64,000 nt of DNA, from positions 7,626,001 through 7,690,000 of the forward strand of contig OW818698.1 in NCBI GenBank assembly GCA_942493375.1. The letters run 5' to 3'. Shown piece after piece: positions 8,884 through 16,945 of this stretch; position 1 is the first letter of the stretch; every line of letters begins with the position of its first letter. The position numbers were made by a program, and so were the translations under genes. The DNA is from G942493375 sp942493375 (GTDB lineage Bacteria > Armatimonadota > UBA5829). The notes beneath the pieces are model-generated. The model was not told the DNA's origin and ran no database searches. It saw only the letters and a list, made by a program, of their open reading frames with translations.

Positions 8884-9207
8884 ATGAAACGCTATGGAAG
8901 CATTGTACAGGTACGCCCAGAAAGACTTGAAGAATACAAAGAAGTGCATAAAGAAGTCTGGCCAGGAGTATTAAAGACCATCTGGGACTGCAATATGCGC
9001 AACTATTCGATCTACTATTGGAACGGATATCTGTTCAGCTATTTCGAATACATCGGTGAAGACTATGAAGCTGATATGCAAAAAATGGCAGATGACCCGC
9101 TAACCCAGGACTGGTGGAAGATATGCAAACCGATGCAGCAACCCCTGGAAGGCACCCCTGAAGACGGCTGGTGGACTGACCTGGAAGAAGTATTCCACGT
9201 AGATTGA
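8884..9207 (+). CDS. rhaM: L-rhamnose mutarotase
   Basis: RhaM (YiiL, DUF718) interconverts the alpha and beta anomers of L-rhamnose. The 107-residue product has the family hallmarks: MKRYGSIVQVRPE at the start, YKEVHKEVWPGV with the active-site histidine, IYYWNGYLFSYFEY in the middle and the tryptophan-rich end (DWWKICKPMQQPL, WWTDLEEVFH). The ATG at 8884 lies 9 bases after a GAGGTG ribosome site. A GTG at 8872 is possible but lies inside that site. No other rhamnose gene is adjacent, so it appears as a stand-alone tail of the alr-to-maf run. Convergent with the STN protein. Confidence 0.93.
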   Translation: MKRYGSIVQVRPERLEEYKEVHKEVWPGVLKTIWDCNMRNYSIYYWNGYLFSYFEYIGEDYEADMQKMADDPLTQDWWKICKPMQQPLEGTPEDGWWTDLEEVFHVD

Positions 9208-9221
9208 GCCAATTGTCATTG

Positions 9222-9283
9222 TGATGCAGGCATCCTGCCTGCATGCAAGAGTGTATGGGGTCGGATGGTTCAAATCCGACCCC
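9222..9283. terminator. Two hairpins between convergent genes
   Basis: ATGCAGGC and GCCTGCAT flank a 5-base loop near 9222-9243. GGGGTCGGAT (9257-9266) pairs perfectly with ATCCGACCCC (9274-9283). The second is a 10-bp GC-rich stem between rhaM and the STN-protein gene and probably works in both directions, although the T runs are poor. Confidence 0.5.
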
Positions 9284-9287
9284 ATTA

Positions 9288-10769
9288 CTATTTATTGGGC
9301 CCTGGCCATAAATCCTGAGATTTCAATGGACTGACCGATGCTACCAGTATAAACATTCGTTTGGATCCATTTGGCCATGCAATGCTTTCAGTTCGAACCA
9401 GCCGGGTCCGGTCCATCGGCCACTCAACAATCCTGTCAGCAAAACTCCTGGTATCGCCGATTGTGCCGATTCTCCTCCAATACAATCGGTCGGTCAAAGC
9501 CATACGCACTTTCTTGTCAGTGCCATTGCGAGTGGTAATTTGTGTAAAAAGACTTGCCTTAAATTCCATACCATCAACCGAAACAGGTCCAACTCTGACG
9601 GACATATTGCCTGCCACTGCGAGATTGTTTTGTGGAGTCGAAACAGGTGATTTGTATAGAGTGTTGTCGTTAGAGACACTACCTGCAATTAATATCTGTG
9701 CGGATTCCAGCCCAGTCTTTTCTTTGAGCCAATTTACGTATTCTGTGTTTCCAAGTGCAAGTGAAGGACCATCTTCAAGTGAGTTCAATACGTTTTTCGG
9801 GATAGAATCAACATTGCTATCCAATAATAGATACAGGTAATAAACAGTACACGCTCTTGATAGTGATGTCGCAAACATCGTTGATCTGGGATCCGGCCGC
9901 CATCGAAATACAATCTGTCCATCCTTTTCCTCGACTTGAACACCCGAAGATGTTTTCAGCAAACCTAAAAACTCATCCAGAGTCACACCAGACATACGTG
10001 CAGTCACTCTCGGTGCATAAAATGACAAATCGGCAGAGGGCCCTAAATCCAAAATATAGTTTTTGTTGTATAGACTCATCAGCTGTGATATTACATCAAA
10101 TACATTGGCCTGCTCCAACTGAATATTCAGTACTTTTCCGCTCTTCACATCCTTTGTGGTCATCTTTATTGGATTTGTGTTCGACGAGTTGTTTTGAAAG
10201 CTCCCTTGCATTCTCTGATTGTTAGCATCTTGTTGACGTCCATCTGGCAACTTTTGATTGTATGCATTGGTTTGCTGTATCTGTGACTGGTTGATCATTT
10301 GATTAGAACTCTGCATCGAAGGACTGAAAAAATAATCTACTAGTTTTGATTGGTCTTCTTTTGACACACTTGTACCGATAACCAACTGTCCTCCCGATTT
10401 TGGTCCTTTCGGATTCACATCTCGAATTTCTGGAGTCCGTATTTTAATATTCAATCCAGCTGCCCTGGCTACAATCCTGATAGCATCACGAAACGGAACA
10501 TTGGTGATGTTCACGCTGACCGTCACCTTATTCCACCATTCATCACCTTGTTTATCTTCAGCAAGCCGCATGAAAGCATAGGTTAGTTCTGTGCCCTTGA
10601 ACAATGCAGCCATGGCTGCAGGTAAAGGGGTGTTTGTCAATACTAGAGTAACCGGTTTTTCTTCTGTACTTTGGATTGCCTGCGTATTAGCTGCAAATTG
10701 CTGCGACCAAAGGCAGCTAACCGATGCCATCAACAGTATCAAGACAATTAATACTACGATTGTCCTCAT
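9288..10769 (-). CDS. Secreted protein with secretin/TonB N-terminal (STN)-like repeats, no secretin barrel
   Basis: 493 residues. A signal peptide or N-terminal anchor covers about 1-25. Two segments resemble STN/secretin N-domains: about 38-115 (VTLVLTNTPLPAAMAALF, then VTVSVNITNVPFRDAIRIVARAAGLNIKI) and about 215-295 (VLNIQLEQANVFDVISQLM, VTARMSGVTLDEFLGLLK). They are joined by a Gln/Asn-rich linker around 155-205. The C-terminal 200 residues are not recognised and carry no secretin pore motif, so this is not a complete PilQ or GspD. It starts 53 bp inside the end of the anti-sigma gene, which indicates an operon of sigma factor, anti-sigma factor and this protein. It may be an envelope sensor or the target of that sigma factor; this is inference. 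Confidence 0.6.
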   Translation of the reverse strand: MRTIVVLIVLILLMASVSCLWSQQFAANTQAIQSTEEKPVTLVLTNTPLPAAMAALFKGTELTYAFMRLAEDKQGDEWWNKVTVSVNITNVPFRDAIRIVARAAGLNIKIRTPEIRDVNPKGPKSGGQLVIGTSVSKEDQSKLVDYFFSPSMQSSNQMINQSQIQQTNAYNQKLPDGRQQDANNQRMQGSFQNNSSNTNPIKMTTKDVKSGKVLNIQLEQANVFDVISQLMSLYNKNYILDLGPSADLSFYAPRVTARMSGVTLDEFLGLLKTSSGVQVEEKDGQIVFRWRPDPRSTMFATSLSRACTVYYLYLLLDSNVDSIPKNVLNSLEDGPSLALGNTEYVNWLKEKTGLESAQILIAGSVSNDNTLYKSPVSTPQNNLAVAGNMSVRVGPVSVDGMEFKASLFTQITTRNGTDKKVRMALTDRLYWRRIGTIGDTRSFADRIVEWPMDRTRLVRTESIAWPNGSKRMFILVASVSPLKSQDLWPGPNK

Positions 10770-11571
10770 AATTAAAACTCCTCTCCGGTTCTATATTATC
10801 AACCGGCGGTGCAGTATTTGTAATAGAATACTCCACTGTGTTCTTGGGCTGCATTTCAGGTGTGATCTCATTAGTGACACTCAAATTTGTCACTGTCGCA
10901 GCATCCTTGTCTTCAACCTGAATGGAATATGACGAATCCACCTGGTTCTCATCTAGCATAGAGTTTCCTGAATATACCGGAACCTCAGGATCAATGATCG
11001 GTGTCATCACAACAAAATAACGGGCAGACGGTATTCTATTGATCTTCTTTACCTGTTGTGCCGGTATAACATGAAATTCTTTATTAATTCCAGCTATCTG
11101 TTTCTTGTGTGTATTATTAAATCGGGTGTTTTTAATTCTGAGTGGATTTCCTGCTTGTTTTACATGCAATTTTTCGGTTGGTATTACAACCTTATCAGCC
11201 TCATTAATCAGGTTTTTGGCAACAACCGCTGTACCAGTGGTTACCACGGGTGAGTCATTCTGTATACGCAGCATATTTGCTGAAAGTAAAGTAGCTACAA
11301 CCAGGACTGTCACTCCAACTGCACTCCATTTAAGCCAGATATTGCCTGCGGGACGTGCATGCACCCTGTCCAGCACTTCACGCAGAACATACGGTGGAGT
11401 GTGATCGGTACGTACAGAAGACAATGCCTCAACCGCCTTGATTTCACAGTTAAGTTCCTGACGGCAGCAAGTGCAGGATTTTGCATGCTCATCCATCGCC
11501 AGGGACAAGTTATATTCAAGGCAGCCATCAACATGGTCCTGAATTTGTCTGTTAAATTCACTACATTTCAT
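10717..11571 (-). CDS. Anti-sigma factor with zinc-finger (zf-HC2) domain and one membrane helix
   Basis: 284 residues. The N-terminal cytoplasmic domain has the anti-sigma zinc motif with His-x3-Cys-x2-Cys (HAKSCTCC) and an earlier Cys (DGCLEY), as in RsrA/ChrR-like zf-HC2 proteins that hold an ECF sigma factor inactive. One helix near 95-115 (WSAVGVTVLVVATLLSANML) crosses the membrane. The remaining 170 residues are outside and of low complexity, with no known domain. The ATG at 11571 is chosen because GGAGGTG lies 5 bases before it; an upstream in-frame start at 11610 is poorer. It overlaps the sigma gene by 11 bp and the STN gene by 53 bp. Confidence 0.82.
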   Translation of the reverse strand: MKCSEFNRQIQDHVDGCLEYNLSLAMDEHAKSCTCCRQELNCEIKAVEALSSVRTDHTPPYVLREVLDRVHARPAGNIWLKWSAVGVTVLVVATLLSANMLRIQNDSPVVTTGTAVVAKNLINEADKVVIPTEKLHVKQAGNPLRIKNTRFNNTHKKQIAGINKEFHVIPAQQVKKINRIPSARYFVVMTPIIDPEVPVYSGNSMLDENQVDSSYSIQVEDKDAATVTNLSVTNEITPEMQPKNTVEYSITNTAPPVDNIEPERSFNYEDNRSINCLDTVDGIG

Positions 11572-12166
11572 CCCGGCACCTCCGGTCTTCATACTTTTCT
11601 CTAAATGCATTCCGGGCTCTGTGAAGAGTCATCCTGACATTGTTTAAATTCCAACCCATCGCTTCTCCAATATCCTCATAAGACAATCCCTGAAAGTAAA
11701 ACAACACCAATACTGCTCTATATTCAGCTTTAATCTTCATAAGTGTAGAACGTACAATTTGTTCCTGAACGATTTCATTTTCCATAACACCAGGGCTCTC
11801 AAGGAAATCCACCGAACTGTTTCTCAAACGCCCCTTACGTGACCGTAGAGCATCCAGACACCGATTTACTGCAGTTCTGTAGACCCAAGTAGATAGTTTA
11901 CTGTCATACCTGAATTTACGAAGTCCATGGTAGATCGAAACAAAGGTCTCCTGCATAGCATCTCTGGCATCTTCAGGATTACCCATAACACCAAGGCAGG
12001 TATGGTATACAAACTCCTCATATATCTTATAGATCTCATCAAATGCCGATTTGTCACCGGATATAAACTTGCGAACGAGCTCATGCCCTGTTCCCAGGTC
12101 ATTTTGAGTCCACCTCGGCGTAAGCTGAAGCCCGTATACATAACCGACAGCATCTGTTTTATTCAT
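11561..12166 (-). CDS. ECF-type RNA polymerase sigma factor
   Basis: 201 residues from the ATG at 12166. Region 2 is clear: FISGDKSAFDEIYKIYEEFVYHTC, then DARDAMQETFVSIYHGLRKFRYDSKLSTWVYRTAVNRCLDALR. Region 4 is also clear: ALVLFYFQGLSYEDIGEAMGWNLNNVRMTLHRAR. There is no region 1 or 3, as expected for the ECF group, and RpoE-like members are closest in pattern. It lies 40 bp after amrS and is translationally coupled to the anti-sigma gene. The start is not certain, because in-frame readings continue upstream into amrS but lack a ribosome site. Its promoter targets were not identified. Confidence 0.92.
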   Translation of the reverse strand: MNKTDAVGYVYGLQLTPRWTQNDLGTGHELVRKFISGDKSAFDEIYKIYEEFVYHTCLGVMGNPEDARDAMQETFVSIYHGLRKFRYDSKLSTWVYRTAVNRCLDALRSRKGRLRNSSVDFLESPGVMENEIVQEQIVRSTLMKIKAEYRAVLVLFYFQGLSYEDIGEAMGWNLNNVRMTLHRARNAFREKYEDRRCRDEM

Positions 12167-12206
12167 AGTCAGAAATAGGACGTTGTGAGAATGGATTTTG
12201 TTACAG

Positions 12207-13280
12207 TCATTTTGGAGATAATCGCAGATTCGCTGATTGTCCATCCTTAGCACAGCATCCCTGGGCATCCAACCCCATAACCCGGGTATTATAACCCCGA
12301 CGTTCAACCAGAATTGAACCACATTCCGGACATTCGGTATTTGATGTTCCAGGCAGGTCAACATTTCCCGGATAAACAAACTGGAGTCCTTCGCGCCGAC
12401 CTATATCGATGGCATTCTGAAGAGTTGATATTGGGGTTGGTGGTGTATCGATCATCTGTGAATGTGGAAAGAAACGAGTTACATGCCACGGGGTCTGTTT
12501 GCCCAGATGGTTAACAATCCATCCGGCAAGTTTAGCCAGTTCATCTTCTGAATCATTTTCACCAGGCACAATATTAGTAACGCATTCTATGTGCATCCCC
12601 CATTTGTGCCTGGCTCTTGAAGCAATTTCCAATATACCATCGACAGATGGGACTCCCGCCATCTTTTTATAAAACGCAGCATTCATAGACTTAATATCTA
12701 CCCGGTAAGCATCCAGATATGGACCAATACCGTCCAGGTGCTCTTCTGTTGCGTATCCATTGGTAACATACACCGTATATAACCCGCGTTCCTTGCATAG
12801 TTTAGCGCAATCGAGTGTATATTCATACCAAATGGAGGGTTCATTATAGGTCCACGCCACTCCCTGGCATCCTGATGAAATGGCGTAATCGACTAGATTC
12901 TCCGGACTCATAAATGAAGATCTGTCGTTCTCGTTGGATTCGGGATCTGCATACGCTATCTGCCAGTTTTGGCAGAAAACACATCGAAAATTACACCCAA
13001 GGCTTCCGACTGAAAAGCAGCGTGATCCTGGATGGAAGTGGTAGAGAGGTTTCTTCTCAATGGGATCTACCGCAGCAGAAGATACCAGCCCATAAATCAT
13101 AGTATAGAGCTTACCGTTCTCATTCCGAACAGTTCGACAGTACCCTGCATGTCCGGCTGCTATGTTACACCTGCGCTGGCACTGCAGGCAAATCGTATTC
13201 GTTGTCTCCGTCTCTTCCAACAAACTCAATGGATATAGTGTTATATTGCTCTTGCGAGTTGTTCCTAAGATATTGTCCAT
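12207..13280 (-). CDS. amrS: AmmeMemoRadiSam-system radical SAM enzyme (AmrS)
   Basis: 357 residues. Radical SAM motif GCNFRCVFCQNW near residue 100, preceded by cysteine pairs near the N-terminus (CLQCQRRCNIAAGHAGYC) that are typical of AmrS. GVAWTYNEPSIWYEY and the late CPECGS pair are also family features. AmrS was long annotated as pyruvate formate-lyase activating enzyme. It normally goes with AmrA and AmrB, and neither is in this window, so the substrate remains unknown. The start ATG has GGAGGTC ahead of it. A possible promoter (TTGTTA, 16 bp, TATATT) lies about 60 bases upstream. It shares direction with the following sigma operon and may be its first gene. Confidence 0.9.
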   Translation of the reverse strand: MDNILGTTRKSNITLYPLSLLEETETTNTICLQCQRRCNIAAGHAGYCRTVRNENGKLYTMIYGLVSSAAVDPIEKKPLYHFHPGSRCFSVGSLGCNFRCVFCQNWQIAYADPESNENDRSSFMSPENLVDYAISSGCQGVAWTYNEPSIWYEYTLDCAKLCKERGLYTVYVTNGYATEEHLDGIGPYLDAYRVDIKSMNAAFYKKMAGVPSVDGILEIASRARHKWGMHIECVTNIVPGENDSEDELAKLAGWIVNHLGKQTPWHVTRFFPHSQMIDTPPTPISTLQNAIDIGRREGLQFVYPGNVDLPGTSNTECPECGSILVERRGYNTRVMGLDAQGCCAKDGQSANLRLSPK

Positions 13281-13531
13281 TTTTGTGCAAGAGACCTCCA
13301 GTCTGTAGGTAATAATACCGAGAATATACCTGTGAGTTTGTAATTAACAAACCAAAGCAATCACAGGCCTGCATTATTCATGATTTAATCAGCTTTTGCC
13401 CCTACTACCGGGTAATAGCAATACTTCAGAAATAAAGCAGGTTAGAATTGCTCACAATGCATAGTATACCCGTCCTATCGATTTGCGACAACAACAAGAC
13501 ATAAGACATACCTGGAGGAATACTTCTAAAT

Positions 13532-15085
13532 ATGCAGCATATTTGCCACCTGCAGAAACCAGCGAGTTTGTTCGACGAATTCTCAGATATCTCCAGCCTA
13601 ACCGACGCTCTATGTGATTGCATATCCAATATAGTTGGGTCTGAAATCACTAGCGAATTAGCATGGATTCATCCTGACAATGGTAGTATTGTGTGTGATG
13701 AGGAAAACCGGCTATTTCTTACAACACATGAAGTCCAATTAATCTCCAGAGCATGTGTTGGCATTACAGGGGCATGGGCAGACCATTTGCATATTCCTGG
13801 GGTAGATCAAATGCCGGGTACGATCAGAACTCGCGCACTAGATCTGGGTAGTGAAGCGTGCACAGTATTTCCACTAGTCGACCTCGGAACCCTCAGAATG
13901 CTGATGTGTTGCTACCATCAAAGCACTAAGATCATATCAGAACACGATAAAAGTGTAATCGCTGTGATCTGTCGCGTAGCGGCAATATCATATACACGAC
14001 TTGAAAACCAGTTGAAATCGGAGCGAATGTTTTCTGCATTGCGTGCAATGAATAAGTCTATCTGCCTGATGGGACCTCAGGCCAGAGTAACGGACATAGC
14101 ATCAGAAATTGTAGCGCACGCACCTGGTATATTGGGAACAAAATTGGTCGCTTTATATACTATTGATCCTCGAGTGGGAGCCATCAATTGCGTTCGAAGT
14201 ATTGACTGCACAGAAGAAATCACCAACTGTTTCGAAGAAGTATATGGACAGATAATATCAAACCGCGAACAACGAGATGCCTTGATTCACACAATACCTG
14301 TCAGGCATTCCCCCAGCCGATATAGTGCCCAAAGGCCACTCCAGGAACGCAGCATACGTACGATAGCTGCTGCACCAATTCGCAGTGAAGTCGGAATAAG
14401 CGGAGCGTTAATCGCATTCTTTGAATGGGAATTGGTAGATTTTGATGTCATAGCACAGATTTCCGAATCAATTGCAGATACTGCATCAGTTGCAATGTCA
14501 TTTGCATTCACCATAGAACAATCACACTGGCTGCTTGACGATCTTGCAGGAACAAACCTTGAGCTATTTACTCAGGCTAGCGAAGATGCATTAACAGGTC
14601 TTAACAATCACAGATTTCTGCAGCAGGCATTAGCTCAAATGTGCCAGAATCGACGCTCCAATAATGTTTTCAGTTTTATAATGGCTGATGTTGATTTCTT
14701 CAAACGTTATAATGACACATATGGACACCTGGAAGGTGATGCAGTATTACGTAAAGTCGCCCTGATACTGTCTTCGGAAATCAGGCAGGTTGACCTGGTC
14801 GCGCGTTATGGCGGTGAGGAGTTCGGGATTATTCTGCGGGGTACTGGCAAAGATGAGGCATATGAGGTAGCAGATAGAATTCGAGAAGTGATTGCTACAT
14901 CTACCTGTGGAAAGACACAAGTTACGCTGAGCATGGGTATATCAACATACTCCGAAGACGGTGTTTCTCCAAGTGAATTGATCAGTAAAGCAGACCAGGC
15001 TCTTTATCAGGCCAAACGAGCTGGCAAAAATTGTGTTGTTAAGTGGAATGAGAAACAAGAAGAGACCATTCAACAAGCAAGCTGA
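13532..15085 (+). CDS. Diguanylate cyclase with GAF-like sensor domains
   Basis: 517 residues without membrane helices, so cytoplasmic. Two GAF-like regions occupy about 15-165 and 175-325. The C-terminal GGDEF domain (about 345-510) has DALTGLNNHRF, ADVDFFKRYNDTYGH and the active-site loop RYGGEEFG. The inhibitory I-site RQVD sits exactly five residues before GGEEF, so product feedback is expected. It should synthesise cyclic di-GMP from GTP in response to a ligand bound by the GAF domains. There is a good GGAGGA ribosome site before the ATG. It is divergent from amrS across 251 bp and convergent with leuD. No c-di-GMP receptor domain was recognised in the window, although the PilT ATPases are plausible downstream systems. 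Confidence 0.93.
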   Translation: MQHICHLQKPASLFDEFSDISSLTDALCDCISNIVGSEITSELAWIHPDNGSIVCDEENRLFLTTHEVQLISRACVGITGAWADHLHIPGVDQMPGTIRTRALDLGSEACTVFPLVDLGTLRMLMCCYHQSTKIISEHDKSVIAVICRVAAISYTRLENQLKSERMFSALRAMNKSICLMGPQARVTDIASEIVAHAPGILGTKLVALYTIDPRVGAINCVRSIDCTEEITNCFEEVYGQIISNREQRDALIHTIPVRHSPSRYSAQRPLQERSIRTIAAAPIRSEVGISGALIAFFEWELVDFDVIAQISESIADTASVAMSFAFTIEQSHWLLDDLAGTNLELFTQASEDALTGLNNHRFLQQALAQMCQNRRSNNVFSFIMADVDFFKRYNDTYGHLEGDAVLRKVALILSSEIRQVDLVARYGGEEFGIILRGTGKDEAYEVADRIREVIATSTCGKTQVTLSMGISTYSEDGVSPSELISKADQALYQAKRAGKNCVVKWNEKQEETIQQAS

Positions 15086-15098
15086 GAGAATATAAACT

Positions 15099-15122
15099 GG
15101 GCAGGAGAATCATCCCCTGCCC
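15099..15122. terminator. Bidirectional terminator between the diguanylate cyclase gene and leuD
   Basis: GGGCAGG (15099-15105) pairs with CCTGCCC (15116-15122) across a 10-base loop, in the 47-bp gap between convergent genes. T-rich sequence follows on the plus strand only weakly (CTCTTTATT). Confidence 0.55.
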
Positions 15123-15132
15123 TATGAACTCT

Positions 15133-15627
15133 TTATTGTTCACTCAATTTTTTTCTAGCGTAGTTGATCAACCCACCAGCTTCAATCAGTCCCTGCATAA
15201 ATGGAGGAAATGCCTTGGCTGTAAACGTCTTGCCAGTGGTTTCATTGGTTATGACACCAGTCACTATATCTACACTGACCTCATCGCCATTTGAGATTCC
15301 TGCGACTGCTTCAGGACACTCAAGGATAGGCAGTCCGGTATTGATCGAGTTCCGATAGAAAATTCTGGCAAAAGTGTTTGCAATCACGATGGAAACTCCA
15401 GATGCCTTTATGGATATCGGTGCATGTTCCCTCGATGACCCACATCCGAAGTTGTCCTCAGCCACAAGAATATCACCCTCACGGACATTCGCAGCAAAAT
15501 CAGCATCAATATCTTCCATACAATGCGTAGCCAGTTCTGCAGGATCTGTTGTATTCAGATATCTAGCCGGGATAATAACGTCGGTATCTACGTTGCTCCC
15601 GTATTTATGTACTTTTCCCTTAATCAT
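15133..15627 (-). CDS. leuD: 3-isopropylmalate dehydratase small subunit
   Basis: The small (swivelling) subunit of isopropylmalate isomerase in leucine synthesis. 164 residues: VDTDVIIPARYL at the N-terminus and FGCGSSREHAP, the substrate-binding loop, near residue 60, followed by IANTFARIFYRNSINTGLP. The short length is that of the LeuD2/homoaconitase-like group common in archaea and deep-branching bacteria. It follows leuC by 22 bp and ends the branched-chain cluster. Confidence 0.95.
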   Translation of the reverse strand: MIKGKVHKYGSNVDTDVIIPARYLNTTDPAELATHCMEDIDADFAANVREGDILVAEDNFGCGSSREHAPISIKASGVSIVIANTFARIFYRNSINTGLPILECPEAVAGISNGDEVSVDIVTGVITNETTGKTFTAKAFPPFMQGLIEAGGLINYARKKLSEQ

Positions 15628-15649
15628 TGTTTACTCACTTTCCATCAAA

Positions 15650-16912
15650 TCAGTCCAGTTCTTCAGGACTCCCGATTCGACCTAAAACAGCAGATGCAGC
15701 AGCAACTGCAGGACCGGACAGATATACTTCGGATTTTACATGCCCCATTCTGCCAACAAAGTTCCGATTGGTCGTGGCTATTGCACGCTCACCATCTGCT
15801 AAAACGCCCATATGGCCACCGAGGCAAGGGCCGCAAGTAGGAGTGCTGACTGCAGCTCCGGCTTCGACCATTATCTGTGTCAGTCCCTCATTAATTGCCT
15901 GAAGATAGATTTCCTGAGTCGCCGGGAATACTACCAACCGGACATCAGGATGGACTTTGCGACCTTTCAGGATCCCGGCAGCTACCCGCAGGTCTTCGAT
16001 ACGTCCATTAGTGCATGAACCTATCACAGACTGATCTATCCGGATATGTGTGGCCTGGCTGACAGGTCTTGTATTCTCAGGCAGATGCGGGAAACTGACC
16101 TGTGGCTCCAGTTTGGAGACATCGATATCAATAACCTGCTTGTAGATAGCATCAGAGTCGCTCTTATACATCGTATATGGGCGTTGAGCTCTACCCTTAA
16201 CATATTCCAGTGTGATGTCGTCCGGTGCTATAATCCCGTTCTTAGCTCCCGCTTCAATCGCCATATTGCACATAGTGAACCGGCCGGCCATCTCTAATGA
16301 CTCAATTGCCTCACCGGTAAATTCCATGCTTGTATACAGTGCACCATCAACGCCGATAATTCCGATGGTATGCAGAATATAGTCTTTACCACCTACCCAT
16401 TTGTTAGGTTTACCGTGATAGACGAATTTAATAGCCTCAGGCACTTTAAACCATGTTTCGCCCAATGCCATTGCACTGGCAAGGTCTGTGCTGCCGACAC
16501 CGGTAGAAAAGGCTCCGAGAGCCCCGTAGGTGCAGGTGTGAGAGTCGGCACCGATCACTGCATCTCCCGGACCCACTAAGCCGAGGTCAGGCAGCAGCGT
16601 ATGCTCTATACCCATTCTACCGATTTCAAAGAAGTTTACAATGCCGTGCTTCCTACTGAACTCACGCAGCATTTTCACCAACTGAGCCGTTTTAATATCC
16701 TTATTAGGGGTAGAGTGATCAGGGACCAATGCAACCCGTGTAGGATCAAATACAGTCTTGGCTCCGGTCTTCTCAAACTCTTGAATGGCTATCGGAGCGG
16801 TAATGTCATTACCCAGAACCAGATCCAGCTTTGCGCTGATCAGTTCCCCGGCTTCAACCTGTTCACGACCGCAGTGAGCAGCCAGTATCTTTTGAGTTAT
16901 AGTCTGTCCCAT
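15650..16912 (-). CDS. leuC: 3-isopropylmalate dehydratase large subunit
   Basis: Large aconitase-type subunit, 420 residues, of the short LeuC2/HacA-like group that pairs with the 164-residue LeuD. The [4Fe-4S] ligands are seen in GSCTNGRIEDL and TCGPCLGGHMG. GADSHTCTYGALGAFSTGVGSTD is the conserved catalytic region. It catalyses the isomerisation of 2- to 3-isopropylmalate, and a homoaconitase role cannot be excluded from sequence alone. The cluster context (leuA before, leuD after) supports leucine synthesis. It starts with AAAGGA ahead of the ATG, 33 bp after leuA. Confidence 0.95.
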   Translation of the reverse strand: MGQTITQKILAAHCGREQVEAGELISAKLDLVLGNDITAPIAIQEFEKTGAKTVFDPTRVALVPDHSTPNKDIKTAQLVKMLREFSRKHGIVNFFEIGRMGIEHTLLPDLGLVGPGDAVIGADSHTCTYGALGAFSTGVGSTDLASAMALGETWFKVPEAIKFVYHGKPNKWVGGKDYILHTIGIIGVDGALYTSMEFTGEAIESLEMAGRFTMCNMAIEAGAKNGIIAPDDITLEYVKGRAQRPYTMYKSDSDAIYKQVIDIDVSKLEPQVSFPHLPENTRPVSQATHIRIDQSVIGSCTNGRIEDLRVAAGILKGRKVHPDVRLVVFPATQEIYLQAINEGLTQIMVEAGAAVSTPTCGPCLGGHMGVLADGERAIATTNRNFVGRMGHVKSEVYLSGPAVAAASAVLGRIGSPEELD

Positions 16913-16945
16913 TTGTCTTTCCTTTACAATTTACTGCTACGAAAT

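Noticed and set aside
9257..9283. GGTTCAAATCC inside a hairpin looks like a tRNA T arm
   Set aside because: No acceptor, D or anticodon arms nearby. The 10-bp stem around it is not a 5-bp T stem. It is better read as a terminator between convergent genes.
11571..12379. Longer sigma factor starting near 12379
   Set aside because: The extra 71 residues are antisense-like, overlap the end of amrS and have no ribosome site. The start at 12166 gives a normal ECF length.
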